Source of the DNA: Guyanagaster necrorhizus
Lineage: Eukaryota; Basidiomycota; Agaricomycetes; Agaricales; Physalacriaceae
DNA length: 64,000 bases
Direction of reading: 5' to 3'
NCBI RefSeq assembly: GCF_019112545.1
Contig: NW_025064895.1
Coordinates: 984,049 to 1,048,048 of the forward strand
Shown: positions 23,187 through 36,478 of the stretch, in pieces
How positions within the stretch are numbered: the first letter of the stretch is position 1
Layout of the letters: every line of letters starts with the position of its first letter
Program-made: the position numbers and the translations under genes
The notes under the pieces: model-generated
Seen by the model: only the letters and a program-made list of their open reading frames with translations
Told to the model about the DNA's origin: nothing
The model's database searches: none

Positions 23187-26100
23187 TTAATTTAGAGACA
23201 GTTTATATTCATATATGGCATCATTGGCATTTATCTGCTTTTCATTGACCCATTGATTGGACTCTGATCCATACATTTTTCAGCTGACAAGATAGTCAAC
23301 TGTTGTCATTGAGCCACCCTCTTTTATATGGATTTTGCATAGTTTATGGTTTAAGACCTGGTCGACTTCATAGTGTTCTTTATCATCAACAAGATCAGGG
23401 GATGGTGGTGGTGGTTGGTCCTGATTTGGAAAGGCTGGTGCAATATAGGGCATTAACAATATCTCATTAAAGATATTGTAGACTTTCCAAGTGGCCAGTA
23501 ACTTGATTTTATAGGTGCTGGCCCCAATTTTGGCCAGGATCAGGAAGAGGCTAGTGTATTTGTCAGCCAACTTGTATTTTGGGTATAGAAGATGAAGATT
23601 TGAGGTGCTGAGCCATACTTTGTCACTGGTAGCATACATATGTGCCAGTCAGCAGTGCTTGTCATATTGGATTTTCATTGCTGATACAGCCTTTTCAAGG
23701 GTTGTTTTTGTTTCAGCATGAATTTTGGTCATAGTGACAGTGAAGTCTGTGGATGAGGGGGTTGTGATGTGATGCCATTCAGTGTGCATAATGTTTGGAT
23801 GTCATCCATGATTGATGAAGAATGGTATTTTCCCTATTGCCAAGTGGACTTGGTTGTTATGCTGAAAGGCTGTGAGGGCCAACCATTCTATCCAGTCATT
23901 CTGTTGGTAGTTAATAAAGAGGTGGAGGTATTTCTCCACCTCTTGGTTTGCACACTCTGTCTGGCCATCAGTTTGCAGATAGTATATGGTGGATATGTTT
24001 TGTTTGATATATAATAGGTGATAGAGATTATCAAGGAATTTTGAGACAAATTGAGGTTTTCTATCTGAGATGATGACTTGAGGTATGCTGTATTTGGCAT
24101 AGACCTCATCATGCAATATTTTGGCCCAGCCTTCAGAAGTTAGCTCAGTGGAACAGGCAATCGGGATAATAGCCTTTAAGAAGCGATCAACTATGACAAT
24201 GATTGCATCATAGCTATTACAGTCTGGAAGACCAGTGATCATGTCAACTGAGATGTGAGTCCATGGTGTTGCTGGAACCTCATTCAAGTGCAGTGGAGCT
24301 GCTCATGCCTGTGTCAATGATTTTCCTCACTAACAGACCTTGCATGCTTTGACATATGCAATGATATCATTGCCCATCTTAGGCCACCAGTATTCTCGCA
24401 ATACTAATTCTTTAGTTTTGGCAATGCTGGAATAGCTGGCTGTGGCATAGTCATGATAAATAGCAATGATCTCACCATGTAGCCCCTGATTCTAGAGAAT
24501 ATAGATTCATCTGTCATAGCAGATTAATTCTCCTTCTTTTACCATTCCTTGCTCATGATTAAGGGATAGGGCCACTTGCTGGTCCCATTTGTGGTTATCC
24601 TGAGTTATGCTCTTGATGCACTCATGGATTTCTTTCTGTGTTGGCATTATCATGGCTTGGAAATGTTTGGGCCACAATAATGTGACTCCCACATTGTTGG
24701 TTCCTCTTTGATTATGATCTGCCCTTCAACTAAGAAGGTCTGCCTTCTTGTTTGCAGTTCCTGCCTTGTGATGGAGAGTATACTGATATTGGCTGAGTTC
24801 AGTGATCCATCTGGCTTGATGGCAGTTGAGCTTCTGAGGCTGTCAGAAATAGCAAAGATTTTGATGATCTGTCCAGATCTCAAACACTTCTGCAGCTCCG
24901 ATCAGATAGTGCTGCCATTCCTCCAAGACAAGCATGATAGTGAGCAATTCCTTGTTGAAGATCTCATAGTTCTATTCAGTGATAGTAAGTGCCTTGGAAA
25001 GGAATGTGACTGGGCACCACCTTCTGTCCTGTTCTTGAGAGAGTATGGCTCTGATCACTCCCTCACTAGAGTTGACTTCTACTTGGAATTTCCCTTCCTG
25101 GGTTGGAATGGCAAGCACAATGTCTTTAGCTAGTCATCATTTTAGGTCATTAAAGGCATCTCACTGTAGAGGTCCCCAGGTCCAAAGAGCATTGTCAGTC
25201 AATTGTGTCATAGGTCTGATGACCTTGCTGTAGTCTTAGATAAATCATTGGTAGAAGTTTGTGAACCCAAAGAATGACTGTAATTTCTTTTTCTTGATTG
25301 GTTCTGGCCACTCTGTCACTTTTGCCACCTTGATCAGGTCCATGCAAATGCTTCCTTTGCTAATGATGACTCCAAGATACTCGGTTTTGAGTACCTCAAA
25401 CTCATACTTCTCCACTTTGAGGAACAGTTTGTGTTTCCTCATAAGGGTTAGAACCTGTCGTATCAACTCTCAGTGTTTCTCCTTTGTCTTGGACATGATT
25501 AAGATGTCATCAAGATAAATGGTAACCTTTTCAGTGGCAATGAGGTCCTTGAAAATGTCATTCATCATCCATTGGAAGGTTGCTGGGAAATTGGTTAAGC
25601 CAAAGAACATCACCATTGGCTCAAACAACCTCTGATTTATTTGAAATGCAGCCTTCCATTCATCCTCTTTCTTGATTTGAATGTTGTTATAACCTCATCA
25701 GACATCAAGCTTGGCATAGTATCTGGTGCCTTGGAGTTTGTCTATGGGCTCTGAGATCAAGGGGAGGGGGTAACAATTCTTGATTGTTATTTCATTAAGT
25801 TTCCAGTAATCTTGGATGGGTCGAAGCTTGCCATCTTTCTTCTTGATGAAGAAGAATGGAGATGCCATCAGAGACTTTGATAGTCAAATTCACCTACTGG
25901 ACAAGTTTTCCTCTAGAAACTTATTAAGCTTCTGTTGTTCATTATTGCCAAGAGGATAGATCTTGCAGGCCAGATTAGCATTTGCATTTGGGATCAGTTC
26001 AATCACATGATCCCATGGTTTGGGTTCAGAAAGCTCATCAAAGCTTTCTTTTTCAAACAGATCCTTGAAGTCTCACACTCATTCTGGCATCATTTCTTCA

Positions 26101-27083
26101 AATGTCTTTTTCTACTTCTGTTCATTTGCTCTTGCTGCTAGGTTGTTAGCATAGTGGACTGCTCATATGCAGATCTCTCTCTGTAGATCCACTGCAAGGA
26201 TTGTTTCCCTGTCTTCCATTTTCTCATTCCAATAGTCATTGGAATCCTTGTCAAGTAGTTTGAAGAGGATCTTTCAGCATTTGCATCTGGTGAATATGAT
26301 CCTTCTAGTCTTTCAGTTGACCAAGAGGTTGTAGCATATCAGCTAATCATATCTGAGGAAGAGTTTTTTGGTTTCCAGATCAGTTATGGCTAAGTTGATT
26401 CATTTGGAGTGGTCACTGATTGTGAGCCTGAGTTTGACAAACTTGGTAATCAAGCCAGCCTGGTTCTTGGTTCTATTGGCATTATAAACCAGAATTGGTG
26501 CCACTATGACTCACATTGAGAGTTTGTACTTGTCAATGAAGGCACAATTGATTGAGCTTCCTGTACAGCTACTGTTGATTAAGGCTGTGATGGCATAGCT
26601 TGAACAGGAGATGAGAGTCTCAATTTGGGCTTTAGCAATTAGGTCTCACCCTGAGGTTTTGGTTCATTGGATGTATTTTTGTGGTCTCTGAAGCTTGTTG
26701 AGCTATTCCAAGGCTTGGTTCCTTTCTGCTTTTTTCATTCCTTCTATCAGCTCATCAACCACCTCTTTGACCTGGGTCTGATGGACCCAGTTTTTGAGCA
26801 CAGCCTTTGCTGCTGCTTGGTCTTTGGCATTTCCAATTGCTCTCCAGGTCCATTTGGTATCAAATAGCTTGAGCCATGCAGTGGGGCTCTCTGTCCCTGT
26901 TCAGCCTGGAGGTGTTTGAGTTTTGTTTTTGTGCAATTCTGTGATGTGCATTGAAAGTCCAGGTATATTTGAATGTGTAGATACAGTGGGCATAGGCATA
27001 GCTACAGAAATACTATCAGTCTGCTCAATGACTGTTGTTTGCATACCACAAGGTTCTTTGGCCAGTTCAGTGGAATCACTCAC
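23187..27083 (-). pseudogene. Element G: pol (protease, RT, RNase H, integrase, chromodomain)
   Basis: Junction start GTGAGTGATTCC at 27083, TAA at 23189-23187, one frame at both ends. The RT active site YLDD is at 25517-25506 and the RT tail KAEKYEFEVLKTEYLG is near 25390. The integrase core is the best preserved, open at 23802-24287: HISVDMITGLPDC, then QVIISDRKPQF, then CANQEVEKYL, so the D, D and E positions can all be seen. The chromodomain is at 23420-23260 (HYEVDQVLNHKLCKI, then TTVDYLVS). Stops from Trp and Arg codons break it elsewhere. Confidence 0.9.
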
Positions 27084-28474
27084 TGACCAGCCACATCTTT
27101 TACTTCCTCCACCTTGGTTTCTGCACCAAGTTCTTCTTCCTCTTTCTGCAAGTCAGCAATTTGTGCCTGGATATCTTCCTGTGTTCTCTTCTTCTTTGGG
27201 CAGTCCTTTGCCATATGGCCCTTCTGCCTGCAATTGAAGTATTTTTCTTCCTTCTTCATGTGGTCTATGTCTATTGGCTTGCCCATCTCTGTATATGTAG
27301 TTCTCATCCTAGTCTTCTGTGCACCATAGGCTGGGGCCATAGAGGGTCCTGATGATCTTCCAGCAGTTGTCCCCAATGTTTTGTTCAGGGTTGGCAGTGT
27401 CAACTTCTTCATATAATCTTGCAGCATCATTGATTCTACTTTCTGCCTTTGTTGTTCCTTGTACATCTCAATAATCCATTTCTTTCACTTGTTGTAGCCT
27501 TTTAGCATAAGGGCACATATGCTGATTGCTGAGATCATCATGATGTAGGAGGAAGGGGCCCCTCACTTGAGGGCCTCAACCATCCTTCCATCATTTGCCA
27601 TATCATTCTGAATACTGGTGAGTTTGGCTAACTGTTCTAACTCATCAAAGTAGTCCATCACTATCTTATCAGCCATCTTGTACTCCTTGATCTTCTGTTT
27701 GTGTACTTTTTGTATGGCAGAATCAATGAATTTATCATGAAGCATCTGTTTAAAGACAGGCCATGAGGAGTATTGATAGTGCTCCCAAGTCGATGATCAG
27801 AAGTTTGAGGAAATCAGAATCCACCATGTTTTAGCCTTCTCTTCGAGGTAGAAAGCAGCAAAGACAACTTTATTCATGTTCATGCTGAGGTAACCAATGT
27901 ATACTTTGAAGTATTGTTTACAATTGACTAGAAATCGATCAATATCATTGGAGGCCCCTTTAAAGAGTCAGAGCTTCCATAACAGATCAGAGTGGCATTG
28001 AAGGATAGTGGCATCATGGAGTAATGCATCTATTGGATTGGGCCAGTCAGAGAATGGAGGTCATTGCCATTCTTCCAGTGGCCTGAGGAAGGAATAAAGC
28101 AAGTTATCATCTGCTACTAGGCTTTCTTGCAGTGGTTCTTCCTTTCAAACTATGACTCTATCTCATATAGTGAATTTCAGCTATACTGCTTCCAGATCAT
28201 CTCTGATCAGTTCTTTTCCAACACCACTCTCATTTGCTTAGTCAGAAGGGGGCTGGGCCTCTAGGATGCAGCTCTCTTTGCTGGTCCAAGAATTTTGATA
28301 GAAGGTCAGCACCTCTTTAGGCTGTGGTCAGGTTAGCAAGAGCTGTGTGGCCATTGATCAGAATGATGAGACAGAGTATGAAAACATACTTTAGACAGAG
28401 GGTGCTATATATATGGCTCATTTCAGGGTAACAGATGGTGACCACAGCATGGGTTGTATTGGTTTTGGCATCTG
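27080..28474 (-). pseudogene. Element G: gag, C-terminal two thirds
   Basis: Includes the capsid-like region (DIDRFLVNCKQYFKVY near 27940, MLHDKFIDSAIQKVHKQKI at 27745) and the zinc knuckle YFNCRQKGHMAKDC near 27243-27202, where the first Cys is Tyr. It ends at TGA 27082-27080, overlapping the pol start. The upstream part continues, across insertions A and D, at 37048-37003 and 45483-45036. Confidence 0.85.
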
Positions 28475-28479
28475 GTATG

Positions 28480-28998
28480 TGTTATGATTTTTCCTATTTT
28501 CTTTTCTTTTTCCTTCAGAAATGACCCTTATCTTTGCTTAGTCAGAGCACTTAGGCCAGTGCTTAGGACTGTGGGAACACTTAGCTCAGCAACCCAGTTG
28601 GTCATTATCTTATCATGCTGCTGTGTGCTGTGAAGAGAGAGACAATGCTCTTTTTGTTCCCAAATAGTGGTACAGCAGTAACAGCACAACAGCAAGACAA
28701 CAGCTTTTGTGGAGAGCCTAGCAACAGCAGGGGTAACAGCTCTATGACAGACAATATCTTTTGTGAACTTTTATTAATAGTTAGATAACAGAACAGTATT
28801 TAAGTAGCACTGTTTTTACTGTAGTAGCTCCAGCATTAAGCTAAAGTTTATTCTTCACCATCTACTCTCGAGCTCAAGCTTCTCATGCTTTGAACCACTT
28901 CCACTATTAACTTTGTGAACTCAGTCAGTCTAACCTGAAGTGTGAGGTTCTGAACTGTTTATCACATGTTGTTAGTCACATGGGATTTAGACCTAACA
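28480..28998 (+). repeat. Element A: 5' LTR
   Basis: 519 bases, TGTTATGATTTTTCC to GACCTAACA. TATA-like tatttaag at 28797-28804; the self-priming segment agcattaagctaa at 28832-28844 is 35 bases further on, at the expected transcription start. Identical in length to the 3' LTR. Confidence 0.95.
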
Positions 28999-28999
28999 A

Positions 29000-29012
29000 T
29001 TAGCTTAATGCT
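29000..29012 (+). promoter_or_regulatory. Element A: self-priming primer-binding site
   Basis: TTAGCTTAATGCT, one base after the 5' LTR. It is the exact reverse complement (13 of 13) of 28832-28844 in its own LTR. Pairing stops at both ends of this 13-mer. Compared with the minus-strand elements, three positions differ and the LTR segment differs correspondingly. Confidence 0.8.
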
Positions 29013-29053
29013 TATCATTCCCTTTCTCAAGCCCAATTGTGCTGAGGAACTGA

Positions 29054-30400
29054 ATGCCCCCTGCCTTTAATCCTTCTGACCCAAACTTTACCCACAAGTT
29101 CTCCAAACTCTTGGCTTCTATCATAGGAATCTTGATCAGTTTATTGGTGATCATACAGCTGTGCTGTAGATGCCAATCAATCATAGCTTGGACAATCAGG
29201 CACTATCATAAATTCCAATGCATTCAAACCATCCTCTGCAATGTCACATCAGATCTCCCTCTCTACAACATCTCTGCCTCTGCCCAACAGTCTTTCTGAC
29301 CCACAGAAGGAACAGACCCTGAAAATGTCCCTGGGAGCTTGACTCAGAAACATTCTAGGGAAGAAGAGGAGCAGTGTCAGCAGCACACATACCTCCCATG
29401 ACCCCCATCTGCAATTGTCTGAGATCCTGGAAACCTTTGGGCTACAGGATTTTGACAACTCTGATCCAACACCTCCAATCTGCCCTCTGAGCATAGTATC
29501 CCAGCAACAAGGATGACAAGCCCTGTCCCTAGCACTGGTATTAGGCACCATGCTAGAGACTTCTTGGATGCCCAATAGATGGCTTGAGAAACCATAGATT
29601 CCAGGGGCTGCAGGTCCCAAAGAACAATGTCAGCATGAAGCAGAAGTACTGACCACAGGACAGGAGTTGATAATGACCCCTATTGGAATGACAACAGCAA
29701 TGAGCACTACTGGTGGTAAACTGCTACCATTGAGGCCGACCAGTTGGAGCACCATGCAGCTAGCAGTGATACTAGCAGAACAGAGAGCATACAAATGGTT
29801 CCAACAGAAACACAACCAACTCTGACCCCCTCTTTGGTCCTCTCCAGAGAGGACCAAATTTGATGTGCTCAAAACCTTTTCAAGTACAGGCAGGAGCAGG
29901 CACACATCAACAATGAGATCACAAGAGAGAATGCTCTCTTTGGGTGGTACCTTCAGATATAAGCAGCAGAGGAGCATCAAAGGAATGAGGGAGGTAGTCA
30001 GACTACCACAGCCATTGGAACAACCACCTCCGACTCCTCATTCTAAGAACTGGCCACTCCTGCCACTGAGTCCAACCTCTGAGCAGACTCAGTCAGGAAT
30101 GAGACCTCAAGTTGCCTCAGTGACAGCTGCCTGTTATTGTATGAGAGTGATACCATTGCAGACACAGATGACATTCTCATATGGGAAAACAGGATACCAG
30201 AGGAGAGAGGAAGTATCAGAGGAGATGATGAGAGTATTGACCCCACCAGCGATCTCAAGAAGGTCCTTGATGGGAACTTTGCAGCTCTATTTCTCAGCCT
30301 GAAGTTTTACAGAAACTTCCACCAGTATCACAGAGCAATGGCATCAGAAACAACAAGTATCAAGGAGCTGCCAGAGCAGCTCAAGCAGTCTGCTCCTTGA
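29054..30400 (+). pseudogene. Element A: pre-gag ORF1
   Basis: ATG 29054, MPPAFNPSDPNFTHKFSKL followed by a strongly hydrophobic segment (LLASIIGILISLLVIIQLCC, about residues 19-38), then a Cys-Arg-Cys and a long hydrophilic region rich in Ser, Thr and Glu. The frame is held for 449 codons to TGA 30398-30400, with some internal TGA and TAG codons. The acidic part LLLYESDTIADTDDILIW is near 30130. It overlaps gag in the +1 frame. The hydrophobic segment looks like a membrane or assembly helix; function unknown. Confidence 0.7.
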
Positions 30401-32207
30401 CCTGGATCTGATGATGCTGGTCCCAGCATGCAACTCCAGCCCAGCCGTCTCAGAGGTCTTTGACCTGCATGACAGTTCTCTCCTAGAGGAAGAGAAGGCG
30501 ACTGATGCAGATGACAAGGATGAGGAGGATCCTGATCAGAAAGTCAGGGATCCTCTCTCTGAGTGAAAGGTAGGATTTAAGCCCCTAATAGAGGAGAAGT
30601 TGCGACAGAAAGAGCATAAGGCATGAGAAGCAGAATTCACTCAGTTATACCAGGAGCAGGTAGCTGAGTTGTGGAGGGATGACCGCTGGCTAAGATTGTC
30701 CATGGGACAAAGGTATGCCTCTGCTGATTTTATTGAGAAAGAGGAAATTTTACAATATGCGGCCACTGAGCAAGCCATTTTTAATTTTAATCAAAGATAT
30801 TTACATTATCAGATGGGACTGCTACCACTATACAAGCTGAAGTATGGCAGAAGAATAGTATTGATGCCATAGACACTGAGTGTGATGCCATCCAAATCAG
30901 CATACACAATGCCATCAATCCAATCAGTAGTGACATGATACTCCTACACTACATCAGCCATTTGCAGTTTGGCATCTTGGCTTTTTCAATATCCACTCAA
31001 GCCAAGTAGCCATTTTTCAAACCCGTAGAGGTTCTTGGTTCAGTGACCATTTGCCAGACAACTGCCATCTGATGAAGCTGAAGACAGTGAAGCAGCCCCT
31101 GTGGCTCCAGAAGGAGATGACCCAGATGCCACAGCCCAAGGCTGGACCATCCAGAACAGACGAATCATGCACAAGAAGCCTCCCCCACTGGAAAGCCCTA
31201 TTGCCGATGATGGATCTCTGCATTCATTCCCCAGCCCACTAGAAGGATGGGCAGGCCCACCTGGGAGTGTGCCTCTGAATCCAATGCCCTCTATTGCCAT
31301 AGGGGCACAGATTTTAAAGGTCACACCAACCTTAGTACAGGATCCACTCCCCTTTAAAGGGGCTTCAGATGACATTGATCAATTCCTTATGGACTGCAAC
31401 TAATACTTTCAAGTTTTCACCTCATACTTCCTACTCGATATATACAAGGTGACATACACTTCAACTTATCTGAAAGATAAGGTGAAGGTATGGTGGGTGC
31501 TTTTCACCCCTGCCTTCTGGTCAACCACACAACAACATCACTAATATTCCTCATGGCTGGTATTCAAACAAATGATCTGAGACAAGTTCACAGATTCAGC
31601 CATCCAAGAAGTCCATAAACAAAGGATGAAGGACTACAAGATGAGTGATAAAGCAGCCACTAACTACTTTGACAAATTGGAGCGACTTGGAAAACTCACC
31701 AGAGTATGAGAGAATGTGGCCGATACTGAGCAAATGGTCAAATATATGAAACGAGGACTGTCATCCTCATATCTCAAGACTATCTCCAATCTCAGCCATA
31801 GCATCCCAGTCAGCTATGAAGAGTGGAAGGCCAGAATCATAATCATGTGGTGAGAATGACAGCAGCAGAAGGTGGAATCATCCACCCTATCATAAGACAG
31901 ACATCAAACTCAGGAATAGGGCTGGAAGCCCTCTACCTCCCAGGCAACCACATCATCCAGACCTAGTGGCTCAGCCTCAACTTCTCAATATGCTGAGAAG
32001 TGAACTGTTATAGGCATGACATATACTGGAACAGGTAAGCCAATGGATATAGATCACCTCAAGAAGGGAAAGAAGTGTTTTAATTGTGGTCAGAAGGGCC
32101 ACATAGCATGAAACTGTCTTCAGAAGAAGAACAAGTGCATCTGAGAAGACATTTGGGTGCAGCTCGCTGAATTGATGAAAGAGGTAAAAGATGGGGCCAA
32201 GCAGTGA
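30327..32207 (+). pseudogene. Element A: gag
   Basis: The +1 frame relative to ORF1. The codon at 30327 that aligns with the gag ATG of G, F and I is ATC here, so the start is probably lost. An acidic stretch (LLEEEKATDADDKDEEDPDQ near 30480-30545) is followed by WRDDRWLRLSMGQRYAS at 30669. The Gag capsid-like domain is near 31350-31860 (DDIDQFLMDCN, FKQMI*DKFTDSAIQEVHKQ). The zinc knuckle CFNCGQKGHIA*NC is at 32076-32117. It ends at TGA 32205-32207. Confidence 0.8.
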
Positions 32208-35200
32208 GCGATTCCACTGACTCAGCTAATAAAACAAATAATGGGTCACAAACTGCTGGACAGACTGACATTTTATCCTCTGTAATACCACTCTCTATGT
32301 CTAAATTATGCATGCATTTGAATATACCTGACCCCATTATTCACTATTATGAATTGCCTAAGGAACTGACTCCAACAACTCAAGTGCCAATGAAGAGCCA
32401 AAGAGGAGCAGAGAGCCCCAAAGGTGCATCATCATCAAAAGTTCATCAAATTAAACATATGAAACAGACTCAATTGCCTATGAGCTGAACAGAGGTAGAG
32501 AACTCCACCAATTGGCTAAAGCCATTTGACACTGAGTGGACTTGGCAGACAATTAAGGACACCAAGGATGAAGCAGCAGCAAAGGCAGTACTCAAGAACT
32601 GGGTACACAAGACCTGAGCCAAAGAAGTGATCGATGAAATGATCAATAGAATGCAGACTGCAGAATGATGTCAAGCCTTGGAGTGGCTTGATGAATTACA
32701 CAGACCACAAAAATTCATCCGACAAACCAAATCTCCAGAATAAGATTTATTGGCCAAAGCCCAGATCAAGATATTGATGTCTCAATCTACTCATGCAGTC
32801 ACTGCTCTAATTGACAGTGGCTGCATGGGGAGCTCAATTAACCGAGCTTTTGTCAATAAGTATAAACTTCCCACTTGGGTAACAGCAGCACCTATCTCAG
32901 TCTATAATGTGGATGGAACAAAGAATCAGACTGGATCAATCACCAAATATGCAGAGCTTAGACTCACTATCAGTGATCACTCAGAATGAATTGATCTGGC
33001 AGTAACCAACCTGGGAACCAAGGAATTATTCTTTGGTCATGATTAGCTAATCAGACACAATCTGCTAATCAATTGAAAGACTGGATGCATTATTTTTGCT
33101 TGATGCTATTGCCAGAAGATTCTATTCAAACTACCAGATAAAGATCCTGAGGACCAATGGGATGAAGAGATAGAAGACAGCAAAACAATCCTCACTGTTG
33201 ATCTACAAAAGGCTATTAGCATTCGAGCAATACACCATACTAATGACCTAGCAGCAAAGACTAATGCTGGGAAGGAGGAAAGGACATTCAAGGAAATGGT
33301 ACCAGAATAGGCACATGACTATCAGGATTTATTTGAAAAAGAAAGTTTTGACAAACTACCTGATGCAAAGCCCTGGGACCATGCTATTGAATTAATCCCC
33401 AACTCAAACACCAACCTAGATTGCAAGTGTTACCCACTGGGCAATAATAAACAACAGGAGCTGGACAAGTTCCTCAAGGAGAACTTATCTAGTGAAAGGA
33501 TCTGACCATCAAAGTCACCAATGGCATCACCCTTCTTTTTCATCAAAAAGAAGGATGGGAAACTTCAACTGGTGCAAGATTATTGGAAGCTTAATGAGAT
33601 AACAATCAAAAACTGTTATCCACTTCCTTTAATTGCAGAGTTAATGGATAAACTCCAAGGCACCAAGTACTACACCAAATTGGATGTCTGGTGGGGGTAC
33701 AATAATGTGTGCATCAAAGAAGACAATGAGTGGAAGGCCACTTTTCAAACTAACCATGGTTTGTTCAAACCAATGGTTATGTTCTTTGGACTCACCAACT
33801 CACCAGCCACATTCCAGTAGATAATGAATGATATCTTCAAAGATCTCATTGCCATGGGGAAGGTAATAATCTACTTGGATGATATACTCATTATGTCCAA
33901 AACCAGAGAGGAACACCAAAGAATAGTATGACAAGTACTATCCCTGATGAGAAAACACTGACTTTTTCTCAAGGCTGAAAAATGTGAATTCAAGGTATTA
34001 GAAACCAAATACCTTGGAGTCATTATCAGCAAAGGAAGCATCAGGATAGACCCTGTTAAGGTGACAAGAGTAACTGAATAGCCGAAACTGACAAAGAAGA
34101 AGGAACTGCAATCTTTCCTTGGATTTACCAACTTCTACCGATGGTTTATCTGGGATTACAGCAAGATAGTCTGACCTATGATGCAATTAACTGGAAATTC
34201 CCCATAGACTTGGAGAATTTCCCAATGGGCAGCATTTAATGACCTTAAATGCCAATTAGCTGAAGACATCATCCTGGCTATACCAAGTCAGGATGGGAGG
34301 TTCAGAGTGGAGGCCAACTCTAGTGAAGGTGCTATCAGAGCCATACTCTCACAGGAACAAGATGGCAAATGATGATCAGTCACTTTTATATCAAAGGTGC
34401 TCACTATAACAGAATACAACTATAAAATCTACAACAAGGAACTCCTTGCCATAATGCTCACCCTTGCTGAGTGGTGACACTATCTCATTGGAACCAATCA
34501 CACTTTTGAGATCTGGACCAATCATCAGAACCTCTGATACTTCCAACAACCCCAAAAGCTTAATCGAAGACAAGCCAGATGGGTCACAGAATTATCCGAA
34601 TATGAATACATGCTTCACCACAAGGCTGGAGCAGCAAACAAGAAGGCTGATTTCCTCAGCCACAGAGCAGATCATAACCAAGGAGGAGATGACAACAAGG
34701 AGATCATATTACTATGACCAGAACACTTCTGTGCAATGATCATGCCAACAGAAGAGGAGATGCATGAATGTATCAAGAGTGCCACTCGAGATCCCCACAA
34801 GTGAGATCAGAGAATTGCTCTATCACTCAATCATGAGCAAGAGCTAAAGAAAGAAGGGGGAATGATCTGCTATGATGGATGGATCTATATCCCAAGGGAT
34901 CAGAGACTTCGAGATGACATAATTGCCATCTGTCATGATCACATGACTGCCAGACATCTAAGAATCGCTAAAACAAAGGAATTAGTCTTGAGGGAGTATT
35001 GATGGTCAAAGATGGACCATGATATCACTGGATATATCAAGGCTTATGAAGCTTGTCAATGAAGTAAGACTTTAATACAACCCAGAGCAGCCCCACTTCA
35101 CCTGAATGAGATCCCTTCATCACTATGGACCCATATTTCAGTAGACATGATAACTGGTCTTTCCGAAAATGATAGCTATGATGTAATCATTATCATAGTC

Positions 35201-36441
35201 AATTGCTTCTTGAAGGCAATCATTCTGATTGCCTGCTCAACAGAGCTTACATCCAAGGGATGGGTGAAAATACTATGTGATGAGGTATATGCAAAATATA
35301 GCATGCCTCAACAGCATACCATCCACAGACAGATGGCTAAACAGAATAGGCTAACCAAGAGATTGAAAAGTACCTCAGACTTTTCATCAGCTACCGACAG
35401 AACAACTGAATGGAATGGCTCGCATTAGCTGCATTCCAACACAACAACAGAGTTCACTCAGCAATGGGCAAAACACCATTCTTTGTGAACTATAGATGGA
35501 ATCCACTAGTTGCACAAATAGGGCAGTTACATGTAATAACACCAGCATCAATGGACTTTGCAACAACAATGGCAAAGATCCATGAGAAAACCAAGATCAC
35601 ACTTGAAAAGGCTGCAACAACAATAAAGAAACAATATGACAAACATCAACAACTGGTGTATTAATATTCAACCAATGACAAAGTTTGGTTGGATATTAGA
35701 AACCTCCACTTGCTAAGACCAAAGCAGAAACTGGCAGATAAATAAACAGGATCATTCAAAGTCATCACCAAAATTGGCAATTCCACATACAAATTGCAAC
35801 TACTTGTGACCTAGAAAGTTCATAATGTTTTTAATGAAACATTATTAATGCTATACATCACTCCTGCCTTTCCAAATCAAGAACAACCACCACCACCACC
35901 AGACTTCATCAAGGATGAAGAATATTATGAAATCGACAAGGTGCTAAACCACAAAATATGAAAGATTAAAGCACAAGGCAGAGGCATGAAAACAACCATT
36001 GACTATCTAGTCAGCTGAAAAGACTATGGACTAGAGTCAAACCAATGGGTCAATGAAAAATACATGAATGCAGAAGAGGTGATTTGAGACTACGAGCACA
36101 GGGTCAACAAGATAGACATAGAGGAGGTCATGTTTAACATTATCTCTGAGCAAATATGTTGACCTGCAGTCAAAGTCTTTATGAATCTGCAAAGACATCC
36201 TACAATGGGTTCAGCAGATCAGCCATGTGGGATCAGCAGAGAACATGTAGGAACATATAATGATGAGCTCATAGAGGATGGAGAGGCTGACACTGTGATG
36301 AATAAGCCAGAAATAGTGTGACAACAGAACCAAGGTATCTGCCACCTACAGAACAGCAACCAGGGGACATACAGCAAAGAGCAATCTCCAAATGAGGATG
36401 GAGACACTGACACTGTACCTGGATGGGACAACTTATCCTAA
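32204..36441 (+). pseudogene. Element A: pol (protease, RT, RNase H, integrase, chromodomain, acidic tail)
   Basis: Starts in the -1 frame at GTGAGCGATTCC. Protease: ALIDSGCMGSSIN, catalytic Asp at 32813. [13 protein letters not shown] near 33530 and YLDDILIMS with YLDD at 33872-33883. RNase H: 34390-34680. The integrase core starts VDMITGL near 35140, but 88 bases are missing at about 35304-35311, deleting the second catalytic Asp and shifting the frame by one. The rest continues in the new frame: FQHNNRVHSAMGKTPFFVNY, then the chromodomain YYEIDKVLNHKI...TTIDYLVS near 35926-36015. Unlike F, G, I and C2, it has a further 100 or so codons with two EDGxxDTV repeats before TAA 36439-36441. Confidence 0.9.
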
Positions 36442-36461
36442 CTTAACCATCAGGATGATGG

Positions 36462-36478
36462 TCTTAAGGAGAGGATAA
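36462..36478 (+). promoter_or_regulatory. Element A: polypurine tract
   Basis: CTTAAGGAGAGGATAA lies immediately upstream of the 3' LTR. The same CTTAAGGAG core precedes the 3' LTRs of C2, G and I (F has CTTAAAGAG), and a more decayed version (CTTAATAGAGGGG) precedes that of C1. It would prime plus-strand DNA synthesis. Confidence 0.7.

Noticed and set aside
36261..36425. A tandem-repeat gene in the tail of A
   Set aside because: Only two imperfect copies of a short acidic motif; kept as a feature of the pol tail instead.
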